Source of the DNA: an uncultured Sphingobacteriales bacterium
GTDB lineage: Bacteria; Bacteroidota; Bacteroidia; Chitinophagales; Chitinophagaceae
Assembly: GCA_937871285.1 (NCBI GenBank)
Contig: CALMQS010000048.1
Span: 62,001 to 126,000, forward strand
Reading direction: 5' to 3'
DNA length: 64,000 bases
The stretch's first letter is position 1; every line of letters starts with the position of its first letter. Shown here piece after piece: positions 15,673 through 24,180 of the stretch. The notes under the pieces are model-generated. The model was not told the origin of the DNA and did not search any database. It saw only the letters and a list, made by a program, of their open reading frames with translations. The translations under genes and the position numbers were made by a program.

Positions 15673-17118
15673 GTGGCAGCTATATTAACAATCATTTACC
15701 TCCTCGCCTCCATTACCTTCATCATTGGGTTAAAGATGCTGGCGCATCCGGCCAGGGCGCGGAGGGGAAACCTTATAGCCGCTGCCGGGATGGCTGCCGC
15801 TATTGCGGGAACGATCTTTTTGTACAAAGATGAAGAGGGAAATTTCCTGCAAAATTATACATGGATATTTGGAGGATTAATAATTGGAGGTATAGCGGGA
15901 ACGGTTGCCGCACGCAAAGTGAAAATGACGGCTATGCCCGAGATGGTGAGCATATTCAACGGAATGGGGGGCGCCTGCGCGGCTTTAATATCGGTGGTGG
16001 AATTCGGGCATCTTATGGACGGACTGCAATCGGTACCAGGACTAACCGCCATTGATATAACTTTTCAGGCAGGGTTGCGGCAGCAACTGCTGATCATTTT
16101 GGCCGGACTTGTTATCGGGAGCATATCCTTTGCCGGTAGTATGATAGCCTGGGGCAAGCTTAATGGTAAGATCAGGGATTTTATTTTTACAGGACAGCAT
16201 ATTTTTAATATTGTTCTGCTGCTGGTTATTTTTTTTATGGCGCTGTACCTCGTTGGCTGGCTGCCGGCAAGTGGTGTTTTGCTGTTTTATATTATCCTGG
16301 GCTTATCCCTGCTGTATGGCGTTTTTTTTGTGATGCCTATCGGCGGAGCAGATATGCCGGTGGTTATTTCGTTGCTCAATTCTTTTACCGGCGTGGCTGC
16401 GGCCTGCGGAGGCTTTTTATATAACAATAAAGCCATGCTAACAGGTGGAATATTAGTTGGCGCGGCGGGTACATTGTTAACCATCTTGATGTGCAAGGCC
16501 ATGAACCGTTCGCTGCTCAATGTGCTGATTGGCTCTTTTGGAACTGGTCATAAAGGCGCGGCGGGAGCTAAAGCGGAAGGGGGCGCCGCCTACAAAGAGA
16601 TATCGCTGAGCGATGCGGCAATGGTAATGAACTATGCCCATAAGGTCATTATTGTTCCGGGCTATGGGTTGGCTGTGGCGCAGGCCCAGCATACCTGTCA
16701 TGAGCTGGAAAAGCTGCTCGAATCGAAAGGCGTGGAAGTTACCTATGCCATACATCCTGTGGCCGGCCGCATGCCCGGTCATATGAATGTGCTGCTGGCA
16801 GAGGCCGATGTGAGCTACGATAAGCTGCAGGAAATGGAACAGGCCAATAACGATTTTCCCTCCACCGATGTGGTACTGATCTTAGGAGCGAATGATGTAG
16901 TTAACCCTGCCGCTAAAAATGATCCTGCTTCTCCTATTTATGGCATGCCCATATTGGATGTGGAGCTGGCAAAAACCGTTATTGTAAACAAGCGGAGCAT
17001 GAAACCGGGGTACGCCGGCATAGAGAACGATCTTTTTTTTCAGCCAAAAGCATCCATGCTGTTTGGCGACGCCAAGAAAGTGCTGCAGGACCTGATCAGT
17101 GAGCTGAAGGAATTATAG
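15673..17118 (+). CDS. pntB: NAD(P) transhydrogenase, beta subunit
   Basis: A 481-residue subunit with an N-terminal membrane domain (about nine helices, residues 1-285) and a C-terminal NADP-binding Rossmann domain (about 300-481) with VIIVPGYGLAVAQAQH, the GRMPGHMNVLLAEA loop, VVLILGANDVVNPAA and the KRSMKPGYAGIENDLFF region. Together with the two alpha parts it couples hydride transfer between NADH and NADP to proton flow and supplies NADPH. The start is GTG at 15673, with the ATG two bases upstream out of frame. It is separated from its partners by the four-helix-bundle insertion. Confidence 0.94.
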   Translation: MAAILTIIYLLASITFIIGLKMLAHPARARRGNLIAAAGMAAAIAGTIFLYKDEEGNFLQNYTWIFGGLIIGGIAGTVAARKVKMTAMPEMVSIFNGMGGACAALISVVEFGHLMDGLQSVPGLTAIDITFQAGLRQQLLIILAGLVIGSISFAGSMIAWGKLNGKIRDFIFTGQHIFNIVLLLVIFFMALYLVGWLPASGVLLFYIILGLSLLYGVFFVMPIGGADMPVVISLLNSFTGVAAACGGFLYNNKAMLTGGILVGAAGTLLTILMCKAMNRSLLNVLIGSFGTGHKGAAGAKAEGGAAYKEISLSDAAMVMNYAHKVIIVPGYGLAVAQAQHTCHELEKLLESKGVEVTYAIHPVAGRMPGHMNVLLAEADVSYDKLQEMEQANNDFPSTDVVLILGANDVVNPAAKNDPASPIYGMPILDVELAKTVIVNKRSMKPGYAGIENDLFFQPKASMLFGDAKKVLQDLISELKEL

Positions 17119-17165
17119 TACCGTTAAAAATAGTTCCTGCAAAGCCATCCTGTAATAATGCGTAA

Positions 17166-17173
17166 TATATTTG
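17166..17173 (+). promoter_or_regulatory. Putative Bacteroidota -7 element of the RsmF-like gene
   Basis: TATATTTG matches TAnnTTTG exactly and lies 22 bp before the TTG start at 17196. A -33 TTG at the usual spacing is not evident. Confidence 0.4.
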
Positions 17174-17195
17174 CAGCTTAAAACCGGATCATTAT

Positions 17196-18575
17196 TTGCA
17201 CCTTCCTGCCGCATTCATAAACAGCTTACAAAACGCTGAAGGCTTTTCCAAAGAAGCTTTTGAGCAGGAACATGCATCGCCTGTAAAGGTTACTTCTATC
17301 CGTACCAATCCTTTTAAATGGCGGCAACCGCGCTTACCCCTTACCCCTTACCCCTTACCACTACCTTCTCCGGTTCCCTGGTGCAGTACCGGTTTCTATC
17401 TTTCGGAGCGGCCTTCCTTTACCCTTGATCCTTTGTTTCATGCCGGGTGCTACTATGTGCAGGAAGCCGCTTCCATGTTCTTAGAGCAGTTCGTAAAAGC
17501 TGTGTATCCCGATCATGCCACAGCAAGATACAAAGTACTTGATTTGTGTGCCGCTCCCGGGGGTAAAGCAACGCACCTTTCGGCCCTGTTTCCCGAAGGT
17601 TTAATAGTAGCCAATGAAGTGATTAAAACAAGAGCAGGTGCTTTAACGGAGAACGCAGTGAAATGGGGAAAGGAAAATATAGTGGTAACGAGCAATGACG
17701 CGTCAGACTTTAAAGAACTGCAGGGTTATTTTGATATGATTGTAGTGGATGCCCCCTGCAGCGGCAGCGGCATGTTTCGAAAAGATCCAGATGCCATTGC
17801 AGAATGGTCGCTGCAAAATGTAGGGCTTTGCAGTAAACGGCAGCAGCGTATTGTAGAGGATAGCTGGCCAGCGTTAAAAGAGAACGGGATATTGATCTAT
17901 TCTACCTGTTCTTATTCGGTGGAGGAAAATGAAGCGGTTGTAGACCGGATAGCAGAAATCTTTGATGTAGAAACGATACCTGTTCCCGGTGCAACCGGTT
18001 GGGGAATTGTGGAAACGGTTTCTGAGCAAAAGCATATGTATGGTTATCGTTTTTACCCCGATAAAGTAAAAGGTGAAGGTTTTTTTATTGCATGTATGCG
18101 AAAGAAAGAAGCGGTTGCTGCGCAAATACCAAAACCTAAAAAATTCATAATGGCTTCAAAGCAGGAGCAAAATGCGATTTCTGCCTATTTAACGGCTCCG
18201 GAACAATTTGAGCTGGTGCGTTCCAACGATGAGGTTAAGGTGCTGAAAAAGAATGATACGGAAGACCTTGCTGTACTTTTTTCGGTATTGTATATAAAGA
18301 AGCTTGGTATTAAGGCGGGCAGGGTAATGAGAAATGAGCTTATTCCATCGCATGACCTGGCGCTCAGCACTATTATTACAATGAACCTGAAGGCAATAGA
18401 TGCAGACAATGAAGCTGCTTTGGATTATTTACGGAAAAAAGATATTCCGGCAGGCAACGCTGCGGGGGGCTGGAACGTCGTAAGATTTATGGGATATAAC
18501 CTGGGGTGGGTTAAAGTATTACCCAACAGGGTAAATAACTATTATCCTTCTCCTTTTCGCATATTAAAGCATTGA
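17196..18575 (+). CDS. RsmF/NOL1-NOP2-Sun family rRNA cytosine methyltransferase
   Basis: A 459-residue SAM-dependent 5-methylcytosine methyltransferase. SAM binding is seen in VLDLCAAPGGKATHLSALF, the catalytic cysteines in VVDAPCSGSGMFRKDPDA and YSTCSYSVEENEAVVD. A C-terminal RsmF-type RNA-binding part (about 310-459) follows. The start is TTG at 17196. Near residues 46-55 the coding sequence carries three exact copies of ttacccc plus a partial fourth (17334-17361), encoding a proline/leucine-rich insert. Since the unit is 7 bp, loss or gain of one copy would shift the frame. The target base in 16S rRNA is inferred from family only. Confidence 0.9.
   Translation: MHLPAAFINSLQNAEGFSKEAFEQEHASPVKVTSIRTNPFKWRQPRLPLTPYPLPLPSPVPWCSTGFYLSERPSFTLDPLFHAGCYYVQEAASMFLEQFVKAVYPDHATARYKVLDLCAAPGGKATHLSALFPEGLIVANEVIKTRAGALTENAVKWGKENIVVTSNDASDFKELQGYFDMIVVDAPCSGSGMFRKDPDAIAEWSLQNVGLCSKRQQRIVEDSWPALKENGILIYSTCSYSVEENEAVVDRIAEIFDVETIPVPGATGWGIVETVSEQKHMYGYRFYPDKVKGEGFFIACMRKKEAVAAQIPKPKKFIMASKQEQNAISAYLTAPEQFELVRSNDEVKVLKKNDTEDLAVLFSVLYIKKLGIKAGRVMRNELIPSHDLALSTIITMNLKAIDADNEAALDYLRKKDIPAGNAAGGWNVVRFMGYNLGWVKVLPNRVNNYYPSPFRILKH
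17334..17361 (+). repeat. Intragenic 7-bp tandem repeat in the rRNA methyltransferase gene
   Basis: ttacccc is repeated exactly three times (17334, 17341, 17348), followed by ttaccac. It lies in frame inside the coding sequence and encodes Leu/Pro/Thr/Tyr-rich residues. Confidence 0.85.
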
Positions 18576-18645
18576 TTTTCACGTTATATCATGCAGTATA
18601 CATTTTTTACTTATTTTCGTAAGTGCTGAAAATAAATAATATCTG

Positions 18646-19602
18646 ATGAAAAAACTGGTTATTGTATTGCTCTCATTTGGTATTGCGCTTGCACTTAAAG
18701 CACAGCCTGCAGACCTTATTATTCAATCAGAGAATAGTAAACTCTTTATTAATCATACAGTTGAGCCAAAGGAAAATCTTTATAGCATCGGTCGGTTATA
18801 CAATATCAGCCCGAAGGAAATAGCACCTTTTAATGGATTGTCTTTAAACAGCGGGCTGGAAATTGACCAGGAGCTTAAAATACCATTGCAGGTTACCAAC
18901 TTTACACAACACGGCACAGCAGCCGCCGATGAAGTTTTTGTTCCGTTATATCATATTGTTGCCCAAAAAGAGGGCTTATACCGCATAGGGCAAAACTTTA
19001 ATAAAGTAAGTGTAAGCGACCTTAAAACCTGGAACAACCTGAGCTCGGAAACGATCAGTAACGGGCAGGCGCTGGTTGTGGGTTTTCTCAGGGTTAAAAC
19101 AAATCAGTCTGCCCTGGCAGCTAAGGGTATAAAGCGCATAGGCGGTAATGTTGCCCATACACCGGCAGTAGCTCCGCCGGCAACTACCCGGCCGGTTGAG
19201 GAACCTGTGGTAAAAGCCGTTGAAACTGCTCAAAATACTGCATTGCAAAGCGATACAGAAGGAGCGGGTTTTTTTAAGAACAGCTATCGCGAGCAGGCGG
19301 GAAGCTTTAATGCATTTAAGCGTGAGATGGGAGAAGCCGCTGTTTTTAAAAGCACGAGTGGCTGGCAGGATGCCAAATATTATGCTTTAATGAACAATAT
19401 TACGCCCGGCACCATTGTACGTATCACCAACGCCAATAATAAGCGTATTATATTTGCCAAAGTGCTGGGCGAGCTTCCTCCAGGCAGGGAAAACGAGGGG
19501 CTGCTTATCCGCATCAGCAATGCAGCGGCTGCGGAACTCAAGATCAGCGATAAAGATCCGAAATTTTCTGCTGAAGTAGCTTATGCGAAAGACGGGCGCT
19601 GA
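18646..19602 (+). CDS. LysM-domain exported protein
   Basis: A 318-residue protein with a signal peptide (MKKLVIVLLSFGIALALKAQP). Two LysM repeats that bind peptidoglycan or similar glycans are seen at about 35-82 (HTVEPKENLYSIGRLYNISPKEI) and 101-146 (YHIVAQKEGLYRIGQNFNKVSVSDL). A proline-rich linker follows and then a C-terminal domain (about 215-318) containing ASVFK-like AAVFKSTSGWQDAKYYALMN and TPGTIVRITNANNKRIIFAKVLG, which resembles the double-psi beta-barrel of RlpA-type proteins. It probably acts in the cell wall. It has its own transcription unit. Confidence 0.82.
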   Translation: MKKLVIVLLSFGIALALKAQPADLIIQSENSKLFINHTVEPKENLYSIGRLYNISPKEIAPFNGLSLNSGLEIDQELKIPLQVTNFTQHGTAAADEVFVPLYHIVAQKEGLYRIGQNFNKVSVSDLKTWNNLSSETISNGQALVVGFLRVKTNQSALAAKGIKRIGGNVAHTPAVAPPATTRPVEEPVVKAVETAQNTALQSDTEGAGFFKNSYREQAGSFNAFKREMGEAAVFKSTSGWQDAKYYALMNNITPGTIVRITNANNKRIIFAKVLGELPPGRENEGLLIRISNAAAAELKISDKDPKFSAEVAYAKDGR

Positions 19603-20044
19603 TGCAGCCGCAATGGCTTAAGCGTTGTATTTTACAGCATTATGTGGCTTAAAGCACGTACATGTAGCAAAAAATATTTGAAATTTAATTGTGTAAGCTG
19701 CCGGAACGGTAATGCCGGCAGTAATAGTAATCGTATTCGTTTTTAGCAGGAATCTTTCTGCATCCTTCAAAAAAAAATCGGTATGTTCGGGTATGCGGGC
19801 GATTACCATCTCTCTGTTCACATACGAAGTAGGCAGGTATGGTAACTTAACGCTCCTTCAGAATCCGGCTTAAACAGGAGACCGGGTGCTGTTCCGAAAA
19901 CATTGCAGTGATATTTATTGCAAAACGCTTAATTTAGTTATGCACCTCAACTATTTACGCTTTGTGTAGCGATGATCTATATAACGAGAAAGAGCTACTA
20001 TACATGAATAGGTCTAATAATTTGATTGCTTAAAAATCGTATGT
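19603..20044. other. Intergenic region of 442 bp
   Basis: No credible gene is visible. A 7-bp perfect hairpin, ctgccgg/ccggcag (19698-19721), may end transcription of the LysM gene although the T-tract is poor. The last 100 bp before the oxidoreductase gene are AT-rich and probably hold its promoter, but no exact TAnnTTTG element was found. Confidence 0.5.
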
Positions 20045-21490
20045 ATGTCAGAAAAGAAAAACAGATCCCGCAGGAGCTTTATTAAAAATACAGCTTTGGG
20101 CGCCGCGGGCTTTATGATCGTCCCCCGCAATGTTCTGGGTAAAGGTATTACAGCACCGAGCGATAAATTAATTATTGCCGGCGTGGGAGCAGGAGGCAAG
20201 GGCCGCTCCGATCTCGCTAATTTTTATAAAAGCGAAAAAGCAGAAATAGGTTTTTTGTGCGATGTGGATGACCGCATGGCTGAAGAATCCCGGAAAAGGT
20301 TTCCCAAGGCCAAGTATTATAAAGACTGGAGGGAAATGCTTGATAAAGAGGCCAAATCATTTGATGCCGTTTCAGTGTCTACGCCCGATCACACCCACGC
20401 TGTAGTGGCGATGGCTGCTATGCGCAGAAAAAAGCATGTGTATGTGCAAAAGCCACTCACACATGATATTTATGAGGCGAGGATGCTTACTGAAGCAGCC
20501 GATAAATTTAAAGTGGTAACCCAAATGGGCAACCAGGGCGCTTCGGGTGATGGTGTACGCCAGATGCAGGAATGGTTTGATGCGGGAATAATCGGCGATG
20601 TGCATACGGTATACATATTTACTAACAGGCCAATTTGGCCGCAAGGCATTCCCTGGCCTTCCGGAAAGCCACCCGTTCCTAAGGAATTAGACTGGAATTT
20701 ATGGCTGGGCACCGCACCGCAGAAGGATTATGTAGACGGCCTGATACCCGGTAGCTGGCGTGGCTGGTGGGATTACGGCACCGGCGCCCTGGGCGATCTC
20801 GGTTGTCACCTGATGGAAGCTCCATTCAGAATATTGGGTTTGGAGTATGCGCTCGACGTGCAGGCATCTGTAACCAGCGTATTCACAGCTTTTGGTAAGC
20901 GCGGATATTTCCCCGATAGTTTTCCGCCGTCAAGTCATGCTACGCTCACTTTCCCCAAAACATCAAAAACAAAAGGCCAGGTAATTATGCACTGGATGGA
21001 TGGTGGTATTAAGCCGGAGCGTCCGGAAGAGCTGGGTGCCAACGAAGTGTTTGGCGATGGCAACAGCGGTATTCTGTTTATAGGCACCAAAGGTAAAATG
21101 ATGGCGAGCGAATATGCAGCCAATCCGCGGTTGTTACCGCTTACAAGAAATGACGAAGTAAAAGTACCGCAAACAATAAAACGTGTTCCGGGGAGCGCAG
21201 ACGGGCATTATGCACAATGGGTAGAAGGTTGTATAGCCGGCTATGGCAATATGGAGCTGAGCTCTCCCTTTAAAAAGGCAGGACCGCTTACCGAAGCTAT
21301 ATTAATGGCCAATCTCGGTATAAGGGCGGCTGATACTCCCAAGCCAAGAGCCAATGGTAGGGGCAATGATTATCCGGGCGCCAATATGAAATTGCTGTGG
21401 GATTATAAAAATATGCGTGTTACCAACCTTGAAGAAGTAAATCGTTTTGTAAAACGCGAATACCGCCAGGGATGGACATTGGATTTTTAA
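20045..21490 (+). CDS. Gfo/Idh/MocA family oxidoreductase with Tat signal
   Basis: A 481-residue NAD(P)-dependent oxidoreductase. The N-terminus has a twin-arginine signal (RRSFIKNTALGAAGF), so the folded protein is exported. The Rossmann motif LIIAGVGAGGKGRSDLANF, then VSTPDHTHAVVAMAAM and the signature VQKPLTHDIYEARML (Lys of EKP-like motif) and GDLGCHLMEAPFRILG follow. Members of this exported group oxidise or reduce sugars and glycosides, and some form 3-keto-glucosides. The gene is followed by an element with terminal inverted repeats and then a DUF1080 hydrolase gene, which supports a 3-keto-glycoside route. The substrate is not known. Confidence 0.87.
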   Translation: MSEKKNRSRRSFIKNTALGAAGFMIVPRNVLGKGITAPSDKLIIAGVGAGGKGRSDLANFYKSEKAEIGFLCDVDDRMAEESRKRFPKAKYYKDWREMLDKEAKSFDAVSVSTPDHTHAVVAMAAMRRKKHVYVQKPLTHDIYEARMLTEAADKFKVVTQMGNQGASGDGVRQMQEWFDAGIIGDVHTVYIFTNRPIWPQGIPWPSGKPPVPKELDWNLWLGTAPQKDYVDGLIPGSWRGWWDYGTGALGDLGCHLMEAPFRILGLEYALDVQASVTSVFTAFGKRGYFPDSFPPSSHATLTFPKTSKTKGQVIMHWMDGGIKPERPEELGANEVFGDGNSGILFIGTKGKMMASEYAANPRLLPLTRNDEVKVPQTIKRVPGSADGHYAQWVEGCIAGYGNMELSSPFKKAGPLTEAILMANLGIRAADTPKPRANGRGNDYPGANMKLLWDYKNMRVTNLEEVNRFVKREYRQGWTLDF

Positions 21491-21495
21491 TATGT

Positions 21496-21655
21496 AAAAG
21501 AGGCTGTCTCAAAAGAGCCGCTATAGAAGATATGCCACTAAGACACTAACCTGCCTGCCGGTAGGCAGGGACACAAAGTCCTGATCTTCAGGTTTTATTT
21601 TCTTCGTGTTTTCGTGACTTCGTGGCAAAATATTGCTTTCGAGACAGCCTCTTTT
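21496..21655. mobile_element. MITE-like element with 15-bp perfect terminal inverted repeats
   Basis: aaaagaggctgtctc (21496-21510) and gagacagcctctttt (21641-21655) are exact inverse copies. Inside, gccactaagacactaa (21534-21549) pairs imperfectly with the sequence around 21601-21625, and the near-palindrome cctgcctgccggtaggcagg and the short hairpin cctgatcttcagg occupy the middle. There is no coding sequence. One end of a related copy is at 56012-56055. Confidence 0.65.
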
Positions 21656-21682
21656 CATTACCATTCATTTTAAAGTTTGATC

Positions 21683-22339
21683 ATGAAAAAAAATATTTTC
21701 TTTCTTGCAGCAGTGCTGCTGCTTGCCGCCTGCAGCAGCCAGAATAAAATAAAAGACAGCAGCAAGGACAGCCATAGCGATCAATGGATCAGCCTCTTTG
21801 ATGGTAAATCAATGGATGGCTGGAAAGAAAGCGAAGGGCCTTCGTTCAGCATTGAAAATGGCGCCATAAAAGTTGCAGGAAAACGCTCCCATCTGTATTA
21901 TGTCGGGCCGGTGAACGATCATAACTTCAAAGATTTTGAGATCAGGATGCAGGTTATGACGCGTGCCAACTCCAATTCAGGCGTTTATTTTCATACCAGG
22001 TTTCAGCAGAAAGGTTTTCCGGATGATGGTTTTGAAGTGCAGGTAAACAATTCACACCGAGACTGGAAAAGAACCGCGGGGTTATATGATATTAAAGATA
22101 CGGCGGCCACTTTTGTAAAAGATGACGAATGGTTCGAACTGGGTATTCGGGTTGAAGGCAAACATGTTATTACCAGGATCAACGGGCAAACCATCATTGA
22201 CTGGACGGAACCCGAAAATGCTGTTGCACCAAAAGGACATCCCGGCCGTTTAATAAAACCCGGCACATTTGCATTCCAGGCGCACGACCCTAACAGCGTG
22301 GTGTATTATAAAGATATAATGGTGAAGCCGTTGCCTTAG
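21683..22339 (+). CDS. DUF1080 (3-keto-disaccharide hydrolase) family lipoprotein
   Basis: A 218-residue lipoprotein (lipobox LLAACSS, Cys17; ATG at 21683 chosen over an in-frame TTG two codons upstream). The mature part is a concanavalin-like sandwich: QWISLFDGKSMDGWKE, FEIRMQVMTRANSNSGVYFHTRFQ and a later AFQAHDPNSVVYYKDIMVKPL are typical DUF1080 words. Members hydrolyse 3-keto-glucosides in concert with Gfo/Idh/MocA oxidoreductases. It follows such an oxidoreductase on the same strand, which suggests a joint role in the envelope. Confidence 0.87.
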   Translation: MKKNIFFLAAVLLLAACSSQNKIKDSSKDSHSDQWISLFDGKSMDGWKESEGPSFSIENGAIKVAGKRSHLYYVGPVNDHNFKDFEIRMQVMTRANSNSGVYFHTRFQQKGFPDDGFEVQVNNSHRDWKRTAGLYDIKDTAATFVKDDEWFELGIRVEGKHVITRINGQTIIDWTEPENAVAPKGHPGRLIKPGTFAFQAHDPNSVVYYKDIMVKPLP

Positions 22340-22408
22340 GTTAGGCATTGGGGGAGATACCTCCATTCGCCGGCAATACAAGCCGCTATGCAGGGTGTGA
22401 GGTGCCCG

Positions 22409-22440
22409 GCAGGGTTTCCAACCTTTCAAAGAAACCCTGC
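22409..22440. terminator. Putative bidirectional terminator
   Basis: A perfect 10-bp inverted repeat, gcagggtttc/gaaaccctgc, with a 12-nt loop, lies between the convergent ends of the DUF1080 gene and the following minus-strand oxidoreductase gene. A T-tract is not obvious on either side. Confidence 0.5.
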
Positions 22441-22441
22441 G

Positions 22442-23440
22442 TTATACCTCATCAGCCGGGTACCTGATTCCCGCTTTACTTCTAATTTCGTCCATTACCT
22501 CCATCAACACCAAAGTGTCGGCATGTGTCATTACCGGGCTTTCGGTTAGGCCTTTGCGTAAGCATTCACCCACATGCCGTGCTTCGTAGTGATAGCCAAA
22601 TCCTTCTGTAAGCTGCGTGGGGATGATGGTTTTACTGTCTGCTCTCCCGGGATAAAATTCAATAGTGGTATCCGGTGTATAAAAGCGATGGGTAAGGCGT
22701 ATCCTGCCCTTATTGCCGCTAATGTCGGCTTCTGTGGCAAGATGAGCGTAGTAGGAAGAAAAAAGCTGTGCCATGGCGCCGTTGTTATAACGAAATAAAA
22801 TAGCACACTGCTCATCCACATTGGTAGCAGCGGGCGTCATGCTGGCTTCAATATGATCTGGTTTTCCCAAAGCCGACAGGGCATAAAAAACATTATATAT
22901 ACCAATATCCAGCAGGGTGCCGCCACCCAGCGCAGGATTATACAGCCGGTCGGCAACAGGCGCCTGCGGTATGAAGCCAAAGTTGATGAGCACATTTTTT
23001 ATTTCACCCAATTGCCCGTTACGGATCATTTCCATCATTTTTTGCCAGGGGGGCGTAAATTTCGACCACAGGGCCTCCATCAAAAATACCTGCTGTGCTT
23101 TGGCTGCCGCTATCATTTCTTTTGCCTGCCGGGCATTCAGCGCAAATGCTTTCTCGCACAATACCGCTTTGCCATGTTGCAGGCAAAGCAGGGCATGCGC
23201 ATAATGCAGTCCGTGTGGTGTGGCAATGTATATTACATCTATATCAGGGTTTTGTACCAAAGCCTCATAATTGTTGTACTGCACGGCTGCAGGATATAAG
23301 CCGGAAAATAATTCAGCATTGGCTTTGCCGCGTGAGGCAATGGCGTACAGTTCAGCATCTTCCACCAGCTTCAGATCGGACGCAAATTTTTGTGCGATGC
23401 GCCCGGCGCCCAGTATGCCCCAGCGTATTTTTTTTGTCAT
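22442..23440 (-). CDS. Gfo/Idh/MocA family oxidoreductase (cytoplasmic)
   Basis: A 332-residue oxidoreductase without signal peptide. The N-terminal Rossmann motif RWGILGAGRIAQKFASDL, then YIATPHGLHYAHALLCL and VLCEKAFALNARQAKEM (Lys of the EKP motif, here with Ala in place of Pro) are followed by the substrate domain with LGGGTLLDIGIYNVFYALSALG. The pattern is close to dihydrodiol dehydrogenase-like members of the family. The substrate is unknown. It is convergent with the DUF1080 gene and 36 bp from the next gene on its own strand, with which it may be co-transcribed. Confidence 0.86.
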   Translation of the reverse strand: MTKKIRWGILGAGRIAQKFASDLKLVEDAELYAIASRGKANAELFSGLYPAAVQYNNYEALVQNPDIDVIYIATPHGLHYAHALLCLQHGKAVLCEKAFALNARQAKEMIAAAKAQQVFLMEALWSKFTPPWQKMMEMIRNGQLGEIKNVLINFGFIPQAPVADRLYNPALGGGTLLDIGIYNVFYALSALGKPDHIEASMTPAATNVDEQCAILFRYNNGAMAQLFSSYYAHLATEADISGNKGRIRLTHRFYTPDTTIEFYPGRADSKTIIPTQLTEGFGYHYEARHVGECLRKGLTESPVMTHADTLVLMEVMDEIRSKAGIRYPADEV

Positions 23441-23476
23441 ATCAACTAAACGATTTTTTTATGGTTTTATAAACAG

Positions 23477-24148
23477 TTACTGCGCCGAAAGTATTTTCAT
23501 TTGCGTGTACTCGTGTACGTTAATGCCCCTTTTACCGGATTTGGCCGCGGCAAGCATGGCTTTGGCTACATCCAGGGCTTCAATGGCCCGGTATTTTTTT
23601 AATGAACCTGCCAGCATAAAAGACAGTGTCGGCATAACTGACTGGGCGAGCTTTTCCCCTTTTCTTTTTTCTGCCCGATCGCCCAGCAAAAGGGATGGCC
23701 GGAAAATATGGAGCGATGCATAGGGGAGGGCATGAATGGCGGCCTCCATGCTACCCTTGAGATGCAGGTAAAAATTGGAGGATTTTTCATTGGCGCCTAT
23801 TGCGGATACCACTAAGAATTGGGAGAACCCATTATCTATGCCCCATTGTGCGGCATGCACGGGTATATCAAAATCAATGCGGCGATACAGTGTTTTATCT
23901 CCCTTTACTTTTTCCATGGTTGTGCCGGTACAGCAAAAAATAGCATCTCCCTTTCCCAGGGCACTGTGGAAATTATCGTGATCATCAAAATCGGTGATGC
24001 GTACTTCAAGTTTGGGGTGCATAAAAGCAAATGGCTTTCTTACCAGCACCCTGATCCCGGTAAAATAGTCATCCGTTAATAGGAGGTGTAACAAGTGATT
24101 GCCGATTAATCCTGTTGCACCGAGCAGCACCGCTGTTTTTGCTTGCAT
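23477..24148 (-). CDS. NAD(P)-binding oxidoreductase, HTATIP2/YbjT-like short-chain family
   Basis: A 223-residue atypical short-chain dehydrogenase. The start is placed at the ATG at 24148 (MQAKTAVLLGATGLIGNHLL), which puts the Rossmann motif GATGLIG right at the N-terminus; the longer frame to 24304 overlaps the divergent murB gene. Further family words are DAIFCCTGTTMEKVKGDKTLYRRIDFD and the active-site region FLVVSAIGANEKSSNFYLHLKGSME. The distance to the divergent murB start is only 32 bp, so the two promoters overlap. Confidence 0.85.
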   Translation of the reverse strand: MQAKTAVLLGATGLIGNHLLHLLLTDDYFTGIRVLVRKPFAFMHPKLEVRITDFDDHDNFHSALGKGDAIFCCTGTTMEKVKGDKTLYRRIDFDIPVHAAQWGIDNGFSQFLVVSAIGANEKSSNFYLHLKGSMEAAIHALPYASLHIFRPSLLLGDRAEKRKGEKLAQSVMPTLSFMLAGSLKKYRAIEALDVAKAMLAAAKSGKRGINVHEYTQMKILSAQ

Positions 24149-24180
24149 GATTTTTGTATTTTGCAGTGAACAGATACCAT

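Noticed and set aside
19618..19821. Minus-strand frame of 67 codons in the gap before the Tat-exported oxidoreductase
   Set aside because: It overlaps a putative terminator hairpin and shows no signal peptide or family word.
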